A stretch of DNA of 64,000 bases from contig JACSYO010001625.1 in the NCBI GenBank assembly GCA_016806645.1, positions 174,543 through 238,542 of the forward strand, read 5' to 3'. A program made the position numbers and the translations under genes. Source of the stretch: Ophiodon elongatus. Lineage: Eukaryota > Chordata > Actinopteri > Perciformes > Hexagrammidae. A model generated the notes under the pieces. It made no database searches and was not told where the DNA came from. It worked only from the letters and a program-made list of their open reading frames with translations. This document shows positions 35,828 through 57,253 of the stretch, in pieces. Numbering within the stretch: the first letter of the stretch is position 1; each line of letters starts with the position of its first letter.

Positions 35828-36060
35828 TGTAACGGTTCTCTGCTACCGTAGTGGGTTTCCCCGAGGCACAACGAAGGCAACAGACTGGTATCGAGGTTTT
35901 CTTGAAGGTTTATTTAACTCTTCACTTTTAGACTCTTTGCATCTGCTGGTTGTTGCAAAAGTTCCCCAGAATAAACCACTTCCCCCACACACGTCCCTCT
36001 GCAGCTGAGCTCAACCACGCGTTTTAAAACGGGACTGTGTGTCACACTTTTGAAACATTA
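35828..36060 (-). repeat. Probable solo LTR
   Basis: On the minus strand a TATA-like 'gttttaaaac' is followed by 'gttaaataaacc' (poly(A) signal) and an end at …ACCGTTACA, matching LTR logic. No internal retroviral DNA adjoins it. The start is uncertain by some tens of bases. Confidence 0.45.
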
Positions 36061-36329
36061 CACAACAAAGTTTCCACACACAAAAAAAAAGAAGCATTGT
36101 TGGACATTTTTCTGCCATCCACAATTTTTCAATAGGGGTATATTGATTGCAGTGATTGGACTGTGTCTTTAGAAGATGACAGTGATCTGGACAGTATTTC
36201 TGACTAAGTCACCTGCTATATTAATTAATGTATGGGGGCTGCACAAAATCTATTACTAGCTATTTTTGTGCTGACCGTTTGTGCACAGTCCTTCATTCCA
36301 TCTTTTTCTTGTCTTTGTCTTCATCAAAA

Positions 36330-37100
36330 ATTCCAGTTATGTGGAAAACATCTTGTCTTGTTCCAATCCCCAACCTGAGACCTACAGCCCCAACGGCCTC
36401 ATAATGAACTGTTTTGAATGAGTTGCCCGGGTTCACCTGACTAGACAGGTCTCAAGATCACTTGCAATTTGCATACAGGAAGGTTGTGGGAGTAAATGAT
36501 GCACTACTTTTTATGCTTCACAGCATTTAAAGTCATCTTGAAACATCTGCCAGTTCTATTTGGATCATGTTTTTTCAACTTTTCTAGTGTTTTTAATACA
36601 ACCACACCTTTAGCTAATAAAATGTATGACTTTTAAACAGCACAATACAGCAATCGCTTGGGTCTTAGATTTCACATTTGTCTCGACCTCAGTTTGTCAG
36701 GCTTGATAAAACCCCCAAAAAAGTGTCTGACGGTATCTTGAGTAAAAGCGGAGTCCAGCAGGGCACGATTTTATCCCCCTTTTTATTCTCACTTTACACC
36801 ACTGACTATGTGTGTAGTCAGCAGTCCTGTAAAATCCAAAAGTTGCCAATGAGATGTTGAGTCTTTTGTCAGCTGTGTTTTTTTTATTAAATGTTGCAAA
36901 GACCAAATAAATGTACTTAGTTCTTGATTTCAGAAGGAAGAAGGAGGTCTCCCTGTCCAGTCATGCAAATAGATTGGGGTCTACCTAGACAGCAAATTAA
37001 ACTGCAGAAAGAAGCACTGATTCACGAAGGCTCAGCCAAGGCTATTCTTCTTGAGGAAGCTTAGATGCTTTGATATTTGCAAAAAGCTTCTTCAGGTTTT
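36330..37100 (+). mobile_element. LINE reverse transcriptase remnant
   Basis: It is decayed but readable. 36,690-36,830 has RPQFVRLD followed by GVQQGTILSPFLFSLYT, the 'PQG-x-LSP-x-LF' RT block 4/5 region of non-LTR elements. Upstream (36,380-36,560) are 'LQFAYR'- and 'DALLF'-like traces, and downstream (36,900-37,090) the 'LDFRR…RLG' and 'FLRKLR' C-terminal blocks in shifting frames. The type is Rex1/L2-like by general look only. Confidence 0.6.
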
Positions 37101-37460
37101 GTTTATTTAATCAGGGAATCTTAGCTAGTGACTTAAGGTCACGGTAGAAAAGAGAACAAGGACCAAGTTAAATAGGGTTCTGTATTTTGAAGGCCATCCA
37201 TCGCCCTGTGTTTGTATTGCTTGGAAATCCTCTGTACTCATTAGTTTTGCATGAAATGAGTTCACCTTGGTGCAGGTGGGTGAAATTAGGCCTTCTTCTT
37301 TTTATAATGTGTTAAGAACATGTTTAATATGATGTTGTTGTTCTACCAAATATACTTTCCCTCAACACAAGTTTGAATGTTGAATTCAAACACACCCTCA
37401 CAATAAAATACATCCACCACAGTCCCAAAAAAACAATGTATTTGAGTATCTCACTAACCT
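37101..37460. other. Spacer, nothing recognised
   Basis: AT-rich sequence between the LINE remnant and block F'. No gene or repeat recognised. Confidence 0.4.
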
Positions 37461-37566
37461 TGTCTTGTTCCTTGACATGAACAGTTTCTTTCTGCGTGTA
37501 GAGCCAGGCGCCGCAGTTGCTCTCCACTGACTGCATGACCCAGGGCATGATGGGAAACGCCTGGCT
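37460..37566 (-). other. Possible exon of an unidentified gene in block F'
   Basis: Between an acceptor-like 'gatctggcgacag' and a strong donor 'aag|gttagt' the minus strand reads an open frame containing FPIMPWVMQSVES and KETVHVKEQDK. The first half is repeated at about 12,372-12,432 with conservative change (PWVM to QWVM), then cut by Gypsy DNA. I do not recognise the protein and the sequence could be chance. Confidence 0.25.
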
Positions 37567-37915
37567 GTCGCCAGATCAAAGAGCTGATTGGTTCTTAGTT
37601 TTGACAACAAACACCACGTTTTGGGGAAAATCCTATTTTTCTGTGTAACTGTAATACTTTACACTAGATTGTTGGCTATTATATGTATGCTACATGTTGC
37701 GCAATGAAGGTTTAATCTAATATTATCAAATTATCAGAAAGAGCATCAAAATATTTTGCAAGGCAGGCATAAAAAGAACAATCGGTAGCATACAATGCAG
37801 ACACACGCACATTTCCATATAAATATACAGTAACAAACACATGAATGAATCCAAACAAGGTCAACAAACTACAAGTAGCCTACAGATCGGCTCTAACAGG
37901 ATGTAACTGTTTCTT
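37505..37915. repeat. Duplicated block F, second copy
   Basis: It matches 12,370-12,575 except for ~190 extra bases (37,621-37,804). It is directly followed by block A', giving the order F'-A'-B'-C'. Confidence 0.8.
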
Positions 37916-37946
37916 TGACTTCCTGTTTATTCTTTAAGGGCAGCTG

Positions 37947-39330
37947 AAAACTGTAAAAAAAAAACTTAAGTCAAGTCAGACAAAAAAATAAAATAAAACC
38001 GAACGGTTGGATCTACATTAATGCACAAAGGAAATATTAAATACTATACTATTACTTTTTTTCGAAATACTATATTGTGACTTTTAATTACTTTTATTAA
38101 GACACACTATACTATGACATTTTATATTTTTTTTAGACATACGCTATGACTATTAAAATGTTGTATTTACATAATATAAGGACTTTTTTTGACATTCCTT
38201 TTTTACGTAATTTATATAAATTGTTTTCAACATGCTATACTAAACTATGACTTTTCTTTCAGACATACTATATGCAGACTTTTTCTATTTTTTGACATAC
38301 CATATATTTACTTTTTTCTTTTACATGAAATAATACGATTATGACTTTTGTTGACGTGAATTGCAATGAATTGTTTTTGACATATATCAAATGAACAATA
38401 ACTTTATTTCCCCCTATATTTAATTACAAATTACAATTCTTTAAGGACATGTTTATTTAGAAATGATGGATCTGCAAAATGCTTTTTTCCCCCTCAGTGT
38501 GTCGAGGCTACACTTTATTCAAAGTAGGTTTATATTTAAGCAGAAATTAGTTCAGAATTCAACAATTTCAACAATAGTTTTGTATGTATTTCAAAACAGA
38601 AAAGGAGAAAAAAAACATCTGTAATGTCTTTATGTGACTTGTGAAGAGGAGTGGCAGGTATTTGCAAATGAACCGGTCACTGCTTCCCTACGTGTTACCG
38701 GCCACAGATCAGGTTGAACTTGTGCAACGATTCCCTTTCAGCACGAGGAGCTCAGCGGATATGAATCATTACAGCCGGTGTGATGTCACCACATGGTCTA
38801 CGGAGGCCACCGATAAAGGACCAGGAGCAGTGAGTCCAGCACGGTTCATGGTCAGTGTCATCAGGAGTTGGCGCTGGTCCTTGGCCCTCTGAAGATGTGG
38901 ATCTTGACTTCATCATCCAGCTCCTCCACGATTCTCTCCTGTTTGACGGACAGGATGGTGTAGCTAACTGGACGACTGCAGGTCAAAGGAAAGCACTTTT
39001 TAAAAAACAGCCATGCACATTGTTGTTTACCTTATTGGGATTGTCTTTTTTTTCTTTTTATTAAATCCTTATTGGACTGGACACTGAGACCTAACCGATT
39101 GGTAATAAAAAACAAAACTAATGCTGCGTGGATAATCATCTTGCGGGGCAAATTAAATAAAGTAAATAAATTTAACTCTGTTTTGAGAGGACTTCATTAG
39201 TATGACGCTACTTCACAGCTCATATAAAAAAGAAAAAAAAAACTGAATGAAGGCCGAAGCTCGTATATTTTGCGGCCTCTGACATCTATCTGAGATACTA
39301 TCTCATAATTATGACTTAGCATCTCATAGC
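37947..39330. repeat. Duplicated block A, second copy
   Basis: Near-identical to 1-1,340. It contains coa3 exon 2 and the AT-rich 'tactatgac' tandem sequence downstream of coa3. Confidence 0.9.
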
Positions 39331-41073
39331 AGAGCTCTGTTATTAAAAGAAACAATCTGCTAATCATAGCAACGGTGAGTTATTCAGAGCTATGAATAAT
39401 AAATTGGTTCTATTAATCACCAACCATTTCTAGGAATAAAAGATTGTTGCTACGAATAGCAGATCGTTGCTATGAACGACAGAACGTAGATATGAATAGC
39501 AGACAGTTGCTATGAATAACAGATTGTTTCTATGAATATCAGAGAGTTGCTATGAATAACAAACCGTTTCAACGAATAGCATACCGTTGTTATGAATAAA
39601 TAACCGTTTCTATGAATAACAAACCGTTTCTATGAGTGACAGACCGTTTCTATGAATAACAAACTGTTTCTATGAATAACAGATTGTTGCTATGAATAAC
39701 ATACCGTTTCAATAAACAACAGACCGTTGATATGAATAGCAGACTGTTTCTATGAATACCAGATCATTGATAAGAATAACAGACAGTTGCAATGAATAAA
39801 AGATTGATGCTATAAATATCAGAGAGTTGCAAGGTATAACAGATCGTTGCTAGGTATAACAGATCGTTGCTATGCATATCAGACAGTTGCTATGAATGAC
39901 AAACTGTTTCTATGAATAACAAACTGTTTCTATGAATAGCAGATTGTTGCTATGAATAACAGACCGTTGCTATCAATAATAAACTGTTTCAATATATAAC
40001 AAACCATTGCAATGAATGACAAACCATTGCTATTAATACCAGACCATTGCTATGAACAACATATCGTAGCTATCTTTAGCACATAGGGCTTCCATATATA
40101 TCTGACAAGGACACAAAATAAAGAATACACATGCTACTGACTACATCACTGCTGCTATGAATGGCTGTTCAATGAATAACAGACTGTTGCTATGAATAAC
40201 AGACCATTGCTATGAATACTAGACTGTTTCTATGAATGACAAACCGTTTCAATATGTAATAGACCGTTGCTATGAATAACACTTTCAATAAATAACAAAT
40301 TGTTTCTATGAAGAACAGACCGTTGCTATAAATAATAGACGGTTCCTATGAATAACAGTCTATTATTTATGGAAACGGTTTGTCAGTCATTGCAACGGTT
40401 TGTTTTTATAGTAACAGTCTGCTATTAATATCAACGGTATGTTATTCATAGCAACGATCTCTTATTCACAGTAACTGTCTGATATTCATAGCAACCATTT
40501 ATTATTCATAGAAACAGTCTGCTATTCATATCAACGGTCTGTTGTTTATTGAAACGGTATGTTATTCATAGCAACGGTCTGTCACTCATAGAACAGTTTG
40601 TTATTCATAGAAACGGTCTGTCACTTATAGAAACGGTTTGTTATTTATGGAAACGGTCTGTTGATAATCATATATTATATGTCAAATTATATGTTAAGTC
40701 ATAATTATGAGATAGTATCATAATAATAGTATCTCATAATTATGAGCTGTTAAGCTGAGATAGTAAGTCATAATCATGAGGTGCTAAGTCATTATTTTGA
40801 GAAAGTATCCCATTATAATGACTTACAGGATCTTTATTTTTTTCATCACAGTGGCACTAATGGGCTTCCATATCTATCTGACAAGGACACACAGTGAAGG
40901 ATACACATGCCGACCACAAACGCCCCGATAGACAGGCCGGTCAGCAGGTTCCGGCCGCGGATCCGCGCTGCGTTTTTCTTCCAGTAGTCGAGCTCCTGTC
41001 GGCGGCGGACGAGCTGCTGCTCCGCCGCTGTCAGTGCAGGTTTCACGGATCCTTCTGCTCCCTTCTCCGCCAT
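38861..41073 (-). CDS. coa3: COA3, cytochrome c oxidase assembly factor 3 (two exons)
   Basis: Exon 1 is 41,073-40,907 and ends GGCAT|gtgtat. Exon 2 is 38,975-38,861 after ttgacctgcag. Phases fit (AT+T). The predicted protein is about 93 residues. Exon 1 gives a charged N-terminus (RRRQELDYWKKNAARIR) and the start of a membrane helix (NLLTGLSIGAFVVG). Exon 2 gives SYTILSVKQER, VEELDDE and a short end. This matches COA3 (about 95-106 residues: R-rich start, single helix, then QERFLDELEDEAK). COA3 sits in the mitochondrial inner membrane and stabilises newly made COX1. A second AG 12 nt into exon 2 (gttag|c) is also in frame. The 1.9-kb intron contains a minisatellite. Reading exon 1 through without splicing gives a false 75-codon end. 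Confidence 0.85.
39340..40680. repeat. ~20-bp minisatellite that flips orientation (imperfect palindrome)
   Basis: From 39,340 to about 40,345 units read 'tatgaataacagaccgttgc' with variants (gaccgtttc, cattgc). From about 40,350 to 40,670 they read as the reverse complement ('tcatagcaacggtctgttat'). Forward units number roughly 45, inverted about 16. The forward part is interrupted at 40,082-40,160 by 'gggcttccatat…acacatgctactga', a diverged copy of 40,862-40,915 at the coa3 exon 1 donor. It lies wholly inside the coa3 intron. Confidence 0.9.
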
Positions 41074-41102
41074 GACTTGTTTGGGTAATCAGCTGCTTGG
41101 AA

Positions 41103-41122
41103 GTCACATGAACCGGAAACGT
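41103..41122. promoter_or_regulatory. Possible coa3 promoter sites (E-box and ETS-like)
   Basis: 30-50 bp upstream of the coa3 start codon are tcacatga (E-box-like) and aaccggaaac (ETS/GABP core CCGGAA). ETS/GABP sites are common in promoters of nuclear genes for respiratory-chain proteins. No TATA box is seen. Confidence 0.35.
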
Positions 41123-41231
41123 TCCTCTTGAAAGATTTTTTTTTTTTTTTTACATAGAGCGTAACGCCACCTACTGCATCGGAGTGTGTAGGATGGTTCC
41201 ATTTAATGATCCGAGTGTAAATAAATATTAA

Positions 41232-41721
41232 TTTAACCCTCCTGTCGTGCTCGTTTCTCCCCTTACTTTAGTGTTCCCGGTCAAATTTGACCGGTCTGTT
41301 TTAACTGCACTTACATCAACACAAAAAGCATTAATCATCACCAAATTTTATTTAACACCTTTTTAAGATGTAAACAATATATCAGACTAGTGGTTTACAC
41401 GAATAACCGCTGTGAATATACAAAGAATAGACACTGAAAATGTATCGCTAAACTCGGTCCAGGGCCTCTCTGACAGAAAATCGCCTCATCAGTCGCCTCA
41501 TTGTGATCACAGAGTAAAATGAGAGCAAGGCACAAATAAAGGTTTTTATAGGGGGAAAAGTAAAAAGATATGAAACATTGTTTAGTCTGGAAGGTGTGGT
41601 TCACGTGGGGGGATGGGCACATGAGCCCGGGATAGAGATGGGTTCCCATAACAAACACCTGATTTGTTTGTTTGAAGTTTGAAATGTGTACAACGTATAT
41701 GGGGCTGTGAACAGGTGTTCA

Positions 41722-41755
<34 letters not shown>

Positions 41756-42034
41756 GGGGGGGGGATTGTTTTCCATCTGATGAATGGACATAATCTAGTG
41801 TTTCCCATTCATTTTTCTATGGCGGTCACTTTTGACCGGGAACACCATGGGTGTTACAAAGTTGACTAAACCACTAAAAATGTAATAAATGTGGTGGTCA
41901 GAAATGTTATATGTTCAAATGCCTAGTGTGGAGGATATCATAAGGCCTTGAAGCAATCAGATGTAAAACACAATATTTATGATTGATTAAAGTTGTAAAT
42001 CGGTCAGATTTCACCCGAACACGACAGGAGGGAT
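41232..42034. mobile_element. piggyBac-like non-autonomous element
   Basis: The ends are inverted: ttaaCCCTCCTGTCGTGCTCG at left and CGAACACGACAGGAGGGatga at right. Inner mirrored 'ggtcaaatttgaccgg' and 'cacttttgaccggg' follow. A TTAA flank at the left fits piggyBac targeting; the right flank is no longer TTAA. A (GT)n run at 41,728-41,751 lies inside. No transposase. Confidence 0.6.
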
Positions 42035-42776
42035 GATATCTGACTACCAGCTCAAGTCCCGCCCAGCCTTTACTAGTTTAATGTTTAAATTGTTGCTATA
42101 TACTGAGAGTGGTTGTGTTCATATTACAGTGCAATACATGACTTGAGTAAAAAAATTAAAATGTTGTATATTGCATTTTTATAGGCTACTGTATACTGCA
42201 GAATCGACTGAAAGGAATTCTTTGGGAATAATTTGGATTAATAATCAAAATTTACAGCCATATATATATTTTTATTTTGCACGTATGATTAAATTTATAT
42301 TAACCTTGTTGACATTGGCTTTTCATTTCCTCGTACCTCCTTAAAACCCAACATATGCCAAATGAGCATAACGTATTGATATACACCAAGGGCTTGAATT
42401 AAATAGCAGCTCAAATAGACAAACAAGCTTGGATTCAGACAAACAATAAATCTATCAATATATCTTCACAAGAGTGAGAATAGTATATAAAGCAGCCTGG
42501 GGTAATAAACACATTAAAGAAAAGCTTAAAAAAAAAAAAAAACAATCACAAGAATGAATAAAGACACAAAGATAAACTTAATGAAATAATGCAGCTTACT
42601 GTATATTAAGGACCTTAAAAATCTGAATGACTGACTTACTTGCACTTAACCTAACGGATAAAAAACAATTCAGACATGATCCAACAATAAAAACAAAAAG
42701 GAGAAGGAGAAATATAAAATGCATTTATTTGACGAAGTGCAAGGAAATGTGTCACTCAATGTCCTCAAGTGGTCAT
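42035..42776. other. 3' flank of the b4galnt2-like gene
   Basis: AT-rich, with no gene recognised. Similarity to the third gene copy begins near 42,752 (compare 59,700), just after the stop codon. Confidence 0.5.
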
Positions 42777-52851
<10,075 letters not shown>

Positions 52852-55800
52852 CTGTAGGGAAAGACGCACACTTCCTGAACTTTGATATGTTGAAGCAACC
52901 ACTCCCCCACATTTCATCAAATCTTTCCCAAACTTGGCATTAAACATTTGTGTTTAATACTGCCGGAAAAATGAATAGGAATTGTCCCTTCACACACGTT
53001 GACATTTACCACAGAACAAACAGCACTCTCTAAACAATGGCTCCCTTATCACCTGCTGCTAGTCTCACCATTATCTGTGTTATGACTTTAAATGGGCATA
53101 GGTGTAACTAACTAAATAAGAAGTCATCTGAATAATGTATAGGATGCATTTGTTCTTTTTAATTCTCAAATTAAGGGTTTATTGCTATTGTACTATGATC
53201 AGGAAAAATAAAAGTAGAATTTGGGACCAGTCAAAGCTTGTGGGGTGGGGTCAGATGGCACTTTATGAAATAGTTATCCATTTATTAAATGTGCAAATCT
53301 GTATAAAGTTCAACATAAGTAACTTAAAAAGGGCTCGTGTGTCGGATTTAGAGAGGGGGGGAGGGGGTTGAGATCAGTTTGGATGAGCCAATTAAAAAGA
53401 GTTCATTTTAATCTAGCAATTTACATGCCATCAAAACTATACTCAATATATAATTGGTTAATACAATTTTTAAAAGGAAACATTACATTTAACGTTGATT
53501 CCTGCATTCTCTGTTTGACTTATATAAAAACACACGTCATGATGTCCACAGATGATTCCCAACGATTACTATATCCTTGTTTAACTCATTTAAGACCTTT
53601 ATGAAAAACATCCCAAATTGAAGCATGTATAGTATGTGTCGACCTAATTGTAGTCCTAAATTCCAACAGGGTTGACAACACTGGAGACTCCGAACTACTT
53701 TGTACAAAGAAAATTACAATCATTCAGTACTAATTGCCAGAGAGTTAACATAAAACAATGCAGCCCCTCATTTCATATGAAGCAACTTATTCATTTAAAT
53801 CTTGTTAAAAAGATGAATTTATGTAATTTAGAGCACAAAATATCAGCTTACACAATAGGTTTTGGTTTTTTCATAGTGACTTGTATTGAACATCCAGTAT
53901 ACCTTGTCATCCAGACATTATAAAACAAACAGAATGCCAGGAACCGCTATAAGTATTTTTCCTTTTAGCACAAATACTGCATGGAAGACATAGTGTTCAA
54001 CATTTGCCGTCCATTTTCACGCAACATAAATGAGTAACTTTTACCACGATGAGCGACATGTAAAGAGGTTTGTGACATGTCGACCAAGCTGCTTTCCAAT
54101 GAGGAAGGATGAGGGTAACCCTTTTATGAGCAGGCAGTTTGCTTCCCCACCAGTGACGATCTGTCACGGTGTCGGGTTTGGTTGGTGTTGTTTCCTGTTT
54201 TATTTTGAAGTTCCCCGTCTCGTGTTTCCTCGTGTCACCTCACTTCCTGTCCTCGTGATTGCCTGCCCGGCTCCTAATTGTATCCTCCGGTGTCTGATCA
54301 CCTGCACCTCCCCTGTGTATTTAAACCCCGTTTGTCTCGTACCTCCTTGTGAGGAGTTTAAGTTTACAGTGATGTTGTAGAGTGTACTGTCAAAGCCATG
54401 CCATCTGTACTGAGACTAATTCCTCCGGCCTAGCCGTGTGGTGAAAAAAGATTTTCGAACTTGGGTGGGGTTAAGCAAAAAGAGAGCCGAGACTTATTAG
54501 ATATTAAAGAAAGAATATGAGCTATCATCATCTCTCTTATATACAGTATACAAGCATGTGACTAGATCTTACACATCTTGTCACCTTTAAGTTAGAAGTT
54601 TAGACAGAAATGGACAACAACTGACAACTCAGACTTCTGAAATGTGACAAACAAAAACTAAATGCTGTATTTTCTTTGTAAAAAGGTCGCAAGCCAAGTT
54701 TGGAACAGCTGGTTTAATTTTTACCAAAGTGTTATGTATTTTACAAACATGTTTATGTAAAAATTGTCAACTGAAAAGAAACTCATAACTGCAGCCGTCG
54801 GTTAAATACAGTGCAGTAATAAGCAGTAGAGTTGTGAAGAAGCAGAATGTACAGTAAAAAAATATTCAAGTTCAATGAGTGAATCCCACCACTGCACAAG
54901 GTGCAATGGTATCAGAAATAGCCCTGCTGACAAGCCAGCTTACTAACGGTTTCCAAAACATCCTGAATCAGGGTTATTTTTCATTCTTTATGAATGATAT
55001 TACAGAGTTCCCCCTCCGCAACATTTCCTCAGCATGCAAAAATGACAACCACCAAAACATAATTTCTGAATGGTTCACAAAGACTTGATTTACAATTTGC
55101 TTTATTCATTATGTATATGTTGGAATGGATGTGAAGTACTTTCCAAGGCACTTAAAAAAAAAAAGAAAAAAAGAAAAGAAAGCTTACCATTTTCCCTTGA
55201 CAAAATCTCTGAGAGCATGTTACGATTAAATGCAAATCAAATTGGGAGAACCACAAAAATAACAGTCAAAGACAAAGACATTGGAAACACAATGAAAAAA
55301 ACTTGCGCAACCAAAAGAGGGACATCCCTGCAAAAGGAGCACAGAGGTCAGCAACACTTACCTTCTGTTTTGTTACCTGGGCAATCTGACACAGAAGGAA
55401 AAAGGCACCAGCTGCATTGCTCAACTCCCACAACCAGAACGCCTGGCAAACAAAACACCCAACGAGAGCCGACACCCAGCTGGACCCGATAAGAGCCAAT
55501 CAGCGCGTAGTCACCACCACACTGCTGGGAACTCCAGGCCCAGGTGTTACCAGGAGCCACTGCCTGGAAGGGAAACAGCAGGGGTTGCCACGTTACACAC
55601 ACTGGATGATCATTCAGCCCAAACAAATTAGATTTTATTCACAGGGGAAGATGAAGTCATTTTCTTCACCTGTTGTTGACTTCAGGTGAGTGGGGTAAAA
55701 TATTTTTTTAAAAGATATCACCATGAAACGTCCCCAGGTGACTACTTACATTAAGACGTCTTTTTTTTTTTTATTATTAGAAGTTTTCTGAAATCGTATG

Positions 55801-56457
55801 TATAAATATGCAAGTGAGGCATTATCTTATTAAATATGTGCTAATTCGCATACATTTCCAAAACAGAAATTTCAACCATGGATATAGCCCATTTTTGTCC
55901 ACATAGTTGTCAAAGTTTTTTGCAGAGGGAAGTTTTAGAAATACGTTTGTACCACAGCCCATAATAAAATACTGTCAACAGCCATTAAAAAATAAATAAA
56001 AAGGCAACTGGTTTTCAGTCCCACCTCCTCAAATACAGTTGCTTGGTCAGTGCAGCTTGGCACTAAGTGGTTTTGTCACCTAAACCTAACTTCCTGTCAG
56101 GACAGAAGTTTATTTTGAAAAGACAAGCTGGTAGAAACTGACACGCCTTCCCCGACGCTACAGGGGTACCTAGAGCATCTTAGTTCGAAGCAGAGGGCAA
56201 CTGACCAAACGTCGGTAATTGACTAGTTGGGAGAGAGGATGCATTGTTTCAGAAATAAAGTGTTCTTTGAATCAGGCTATGAATAATATATGAACTAAAC
56301 CCTCAGTAAAAACCTTCATAATATAGATAGGAATGAAACTGGGACGTTTTGGTCTATGCAAGTGCTGCTATAGTGGAGATTTCTGGCTCATGGTAGTCGA
56401 GCATTTCTATTGCCTCTATTCCCTCTCGGTGGGAACATGACAACGGTTGAGCCGGCT

Positions 56458-56512
56458 GCTCACAGCTAACGGTGCTCACAGCTAACGGTGCTCACAGCTA
56501 ACGGTGCTAACA
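56458..56512. repeat. 18-bp tandem repeat, three units
   Basis: 'gctcacagctaacggt' type units repeat with one or two base changes, then fade into 'gctaacag' half-units up to 56,540. Confidence 0.7.
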
Positions 56513-57095
56513 GCGCAAACAGAGCTAACAGTGCAAACAATGGCAATAGTGCTGAAGGTTTGAGCGACGGGAGAGCGCTATCAGCTGGAACTGCTGTATG
56601 AGAGCAGTGCAGAGCAGCCGGCTCTATGTCAAAAAAGCAAGGAGAGGCTCGGATAACAACACACAGAGGAAGGGTGACTTCATCCTCTGCCCTTGTAGAC
56701 ATTACTCCACTATGTCTTCACATAGATAATAGTTGTCTGCTGCCATATTAATGGTCAGAATGTTGAACAGAGAACCTTTAAAGATATTGAGTAGAATAGA
56801 GTATTGTAGAATTCCACACATTTTGAAGACACTACAGGTGAATAAAGTCATACATGTTAACTCATAGATCTGTAATGTTGTGTTTAAATGGACAAATGAG
56901 GCATTACCTAATGCTAACTTTTGGATGTTTTTCTTTCCACTAGTGTTCAGTATTATCATGAATTTAAAGCTATGTAATAAATAAAGAAGTGCATGCAGTG
57001 TAACACTTAATTGTACCGCCAGGACTTTAAAAACTACCAAATTATTAAAAGAGTGTACTCAGTGTAATACTAACTTGTACCACCACGCTCAGTGG

Positions 57096-57253
57096 CGCAG
57101 ACATTCGAAATAACCACGTTCATTGAACGCACCAGAAAGACATTCGAAATAACCACGTTCACTGAACGCACCAGAAATACATTCGAAATAACCACGTTCA
57201 TTGAACGCACCAGAAAGACATTCGAAATAACCACGTTCATTGAACGCACCAGA
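57096..57253. repeat. 39-bp minisatellite, four units, open on both strands
   Basis: The unit 'cattcgaaataaccacgttcattgaacgcaccagaaaga' is repeated four times with one or two substitutions. As 39 is a multiple of three, frames stay open across it on both strands. No start, splice or domain context supports coding. Confidence 0.9.

Noticed and set aside
40846..41073. Single-exon 75-residue reading of coa3
   Set aside because: The last ~20 residues are intron read-through; splicing at 40,907 to 38,975 restores the known C-terminus.
41728..41760. G-rich run as a quadruplex element
   Set aside because: Part of a GT/G simple repeat within a piggyBac-like element; no further support.
55377..55580. 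Possible membrane-protein exon on the minus strand (frame with LVGCFVCQAFWLWELSN)
   Set aside because: Plausible acceptor and donor exist, but I recognise no family and adjoining exons were not found.
57096..57253. CRISPR-like repeat array
   Set aside because: Units are head-to-tail with no spacers, in an animal genome.
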